A DNA stretch of 64,000 nucleotides from Azorhizobium sp965227945 (GTDB lineage: Bacteria; Pseudomonadota; Alphaproteobacteria; Rhizobiales; Xanthobacteraceae): positions 372,001-436,000 of the forward strand of contig CBDDGQ010000005.1 in the NCBI GenBank assembly GCA_965227945.1, given 5' to 3'. The translations under genes were made by a program, and so were the position numbers. Shown here one piece after another: positions 63,834-64,000 of the stretch. A model generated the notes under the pieces. It was given only the letters and a program-made list of their open reading frames with translations. It was not told where the DNA came from and searched no databases. The first letter of the stretch is position 1, and every line of letters begins with the position of its first letter.

Positions 63834-63858
63834 GCGGCGCGGTGATCTGAACCGGAAC

Positions 63859-63890
63859 GGGCCGCCGGCATCCGCCGTGCGGCCCTTTTT
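63859..63890 (+). terminator. Intrinsic terminator after potF
   Basis: The stem GGGCCGC/GCGGCCC is followed by TTTTT, 25 bases past the potF stop. It is a clear Rho-independent terminator. Confidence 0.85.
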
Positions 63891-64000
63891 CGTGCGCTTG
63901 GTTCATCATCGAGGACGAATGGGTCATCGCGCTGCCTGAAGGCCCGTGCGATGGCCGGTGGAAGGATGCTGCGGCGGACGCCCGCCGCTCAGGCCACCCG

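Noticed and set aside
63891..64000. Possible end of a minus-strand gene at the right edge (stop at 63989-63991)
   Set aside because: Only a few codons would be inside the window, too little to support a call.

Overview
The window is GC-rich DNA from an alphaproteobacterium, most likely a Hyphomicrobiales (Rhizobiales) member near Xanthobacter, Azorhizobium or Ancylobacter. This is inferred from base composition, gene types (Lrp, GreA, PrdX-type editing protein, DUF3750, DUF1328 and CsbD-like proteins, HcnABC/opine-oxidase modules) and two repeat types resembling those scattered through rhizobial genomes. No phage, plasmid, insertion sequence or CRISPR array was seen; the DNA reads as ordinary chromosome.

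Left part (1-6.5 kb): the 3' two-fifths or so of carB with its terminator, greA, an Lrp/AsnC regulator divergent from trxB, a LysR regulator, a strong small-RNA candidate made of stacked hairpins ending in an intrinsic terminator (about 5341-5437), a proline-rich small protein and a VanX-type D-Ala-D-Ala dipeptidase.

Selenocysteine/formate block (6.5-21 kb): this locus holds both the machinery for selenocysteine and its client. On the minus strand are fdoG (formate dehydrogenase alpha chain with an in-frame UGA at 16986-16988 followed at once by a SECIS hairpin), fdoH, fdoI, a hairpin, a promoter, then fdhE, selA, a Sel1-repeat gene, selB, tRNA-Sec (selC) and two unknown genes. The selB frame has no stop before selC and runs through the whole tRNA. 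On the plus strand lie a TlpA-like thioredoxin, a secreted transglutaminase and selD. Products: SelD makes selenophosphate, SelA charges tRNA-Sec with it, SelB delivers Sec-tRNA at the SECIS, and FdhE helps mature the Tat-exported FdoGHI respiratory enzyme.

Middle (21-27 kb): a secreted low-complexity protein, a mobile-looking repeat, an APH/P-loop kinase preceded by a perfect FNR/FixK box, a two-component pair and a prolyl-tRNA editing protein.

Catabolic region (27-52 kb): a LysR-controlled polyamine-type ABC importer is co-translated with an HcnABC/opine-oxidase-like flavoenzyme set. After a tandemly duplicated 250-bp repeat, a quinone reductase and a LysR gene, a second long minus-strand operon reads hyuA-hyuB-peptide ABC transporter (with a fused permease-ATPase)-SDR-second opine-oxidase-like set, with a divergent IclR regulator. 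Both look like uptake plus oxidation of N-substituted amino-acid compounds; the substrates are not known from sequence.

Right part (52-64 kb): small stress-type proteins (CsbD-like), DUF3750, a broken small ORF, a three-gene molybdenum hydroxylase operon with a triheme cytochrome c, a tRNA with CAU anticodon (probably tRNA-Ile2), a SIMPL-domain protein, a diacylglycerol/lipid kinase, two small membrane proteins and a PotF-like polyamine-binding protein with a clear terminator.
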